Source of the DNA: Solirubrobacterales bacterium
GTDB taxonomy: Bacteria > Actinomycetota > Thermoleophilia > Solirubrobacterales > Solirubrobacteraceae
Assembly (NCBI GenBank): GCA_025964065.1
Contig: JAOPZO010000373.1
Location: 1 to 6,257 of the forward strand
DNA: 6,257 bases
Direction of reading: 5' to 3'
This document shows positions 5,247-6,257 of this stretch, piece after piece. How positions within the stretch are numbered: position 1 is the stretch's first letter; each line of letters begins with the position of its first letter. Below the pieces are notes generated by a model. It ran no database searches, was not told where the DNA came from, and saw nothing but the letters and a program-made list of their open reading frames with translations. The translations under genes and the position numbers were made by a program.

Positions 5247-6236
5247 ATGCGCGTCCGCTCCCTCCTGCTTCTCCCGCTCGTGTCCGGGGCCGTCGTGGCG
5301 CCCGCCACGGCCGCCACGCCGCCGCCCGCACCGCGCATCGCGCCCGGGATCACGGCGGGTGGGATCGACGTCTCGAACCTCACCGTGCTGCAGGCCGCGC
5401 AGAAGCTGAAGGCGGAGGCCACGCCCGCGCTGCGCGCGACGCCGCCCGTGGTCCTCGGGGTCGCCGGGAAGCCGTGGCGGCTCACGCCCGCCGAGGCCGG
5501 CCTCGGCGTCAACGGCACCAAGACGGCCGAAGCGGCGCTCGCCCGGGGGGTCACCCCGGGCGATGTCCCGCTCGTCGTCGTGCACGACGCGGACCGGGTC
5601 GCCGGCTTCGTGGACGGGATCGCCGCGAAGGTCGGCAGGGCGCCCCGCAACGCGACGCTCCGCATCACCCTCCGCAGGATGGTCGTGCGCCGCGCGAAGA
5701 CCGGGCGTGGGCTCGACGAGGCGAAGGCGCGCAAGCAGGTCACGACGGCGCTGCTCACCCCGGGCGCGAACCGCACGCTGCACCAGGCGCTCACGCAGGT
5801 CCGCGCGCCGATCAACGCCGACGACATCCGCCGCAGCAACTCGACCGTGCTGACCGTCGACAAGGCCGCCTTCAAGGTCCGCCTCTTCAAGAACCTCAGG
5901 TTCGCGAAGAGCTACGGCGTGGCCACCGGCATGCCGGCCTACCCGACCCCGAGCGGGCTCTTCCGCATCCAGAACAAGCAGGTCAACCCGACGTGGTCCG
6001 TGCCGAACTCGCCGTGGGCCGGCGAGCTGCAGGGCACGACGGTCGCGGGCGGCACGGCCGCGAACCCCCTCAAGGCCCGCTGGATGGGCATCGTGAACGG
6101 GGTGGGCTTCCACGGCACGGGCCAGGAGTACTCCATCGGCTCCCGCGCCTCCCACGGCTGCCTGCGCATGCGGGTCGCCGACGTCATCGCGCTCTACAAG
6201 CGGGTGCCCGTCGGCACCCCGGTGCTGATCCGCTAG
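5247..6236 (+). CDS. Secreted L,D-transpeptidase (YkuD domain) with PG_binding_4-like N-terminal domain
   Basis: The 329-residue protein begins with a signal peptide: MRVR, a hydrophobic core LLLLPLVSGAVV, then APATAA with cleavage likely after residue 22 or 23. Residues about 35-185 resemble PG_binding_4, with the entry ITAGGIDVSNLTVLQAAQKL (35-54) and WRLTPAEAGLGVN (77-89). The YkuD catalytic domain spans about 200-329. It opens with STVLTVDKAAFKVRLF and contains GVGFHGT (His289) and SHGCLRM (302-308, catalytic Cys305), with TPVLIR at the C-terminus. Such enzymes work outside the membrane and form 3-3 cross-links in peptidoglycan or attach proteins to it. The start is set at ATG 5247: the in-frame GTG at 5205 would add 14 residues with poor codons (CGT, CGA, CTT) before the signal peptide, and TACCTT sits 6 bases before the ATG. 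The 73-base gap to phaC and its own -10 suggest a separate transcript. Confidence 0.93.
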   Translation: MRVRSLLLLPLVSGAVVAPATAATPPPAPRIAPGITAGGIDVSNLTVLQAAQKLKAEATPALRATPPVVLGVAGKPWRLTPAEAGLGVNGTKTAEAALARGVTPGDVPLVVVHDADRVAGFVDGIAAKVGRAPRNATLRITLRRMVVRRAKTGRGLDEAKARKQVTTALLTPGANRTLHQALTQVRAPINADDIRRSNSTVLTVDKAAFKVRLFKNLRFAKSYGVATGMPAYPTPSGLFRIQNKQVNPTWSVPNSPWAGELQGTTVAGGTAANPLKARWMGIVNGVGFHGTGQEYSIGSRASHGCLRMRVADVIALYKRVPVGTPVLIR

Positions 6237-6257
6237 CTCAGTGGCCGCCGCGCGGCG

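Noticed and set aside
5070..6155. 361-residue minus-strand frame opposite the L,D-transpeptidase
   Set aside because: It is a shadow frame with no motif; the plus strand carries a signal peptide and full YkuD catalytic residues.
6238..6257. Possible last codons of a convergent minus-strand gene (Pro-Arg-Gly-Gly-His then TGA at 6240-6238)
   Set aside because: Only five codons are visible before the window ends. The frame is open, but that is not evidence of a gene.

Overview
The window is very GC-rich DNA with codon third positions almost all G or C. This points to a high-GC bacterium, most likely an actinobacterium. I lean towards the Thermoleophilia/Solirubrobacterales type, because the gene starts lack Shine-Dalgarno sequences, sit just downstream of TAnnnT -10 hexamers, and one gene is a YhaM-type HD exoribonuclease. 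That placement is an inference, not a measurement.

Layout. Two genes lie on the minus strand at the left: a YhaM-family OB-fold/HD 3'-5' exoribonuclease that runs off the left edge, and, upstream of it, an unrecognised 107-residue protein. A 209-base divergent intergenic region (1443-1651) separates them from four plus-strand genes. These are a 14-helix DHA2-family (EmrB/QacA-like) drug/proton antiporter, a Ser-nucleophile alpha/beta hydrolase, a Cys-nucleophile polyhydroxyalkanoate synthase-like protein (PhaC, class III size) and a secreted L,D-transpeptidase with a PG_binding_4-like N-terminal domain. The last 21 bases hold no supportable gene. No RNA gene, insertion sequence, CRISPR array, attachment site or convincing intrinsic terminator is visible.

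How the parts relate. The plus-strand genes are closely spaced (56, 10 and 73 bases), but at least three of the four carry their own -10-like hexamer 6-7 bases before the start codon. They may therefore be read as several short leaderless transcripts rather than one operon. No single pathway obviously unites them: export, hydrolase/polyester chemistry and cell-wall cross-linking are represented. The functional pair with the best case is the hydrolase plus the PhaC-like enzyme. The main structural signal is the repeated leaderless start geometry. I see no evidence for a large undescribed system, and most of the content is ordinary chromosomal housekeeping or accessory metabolism.
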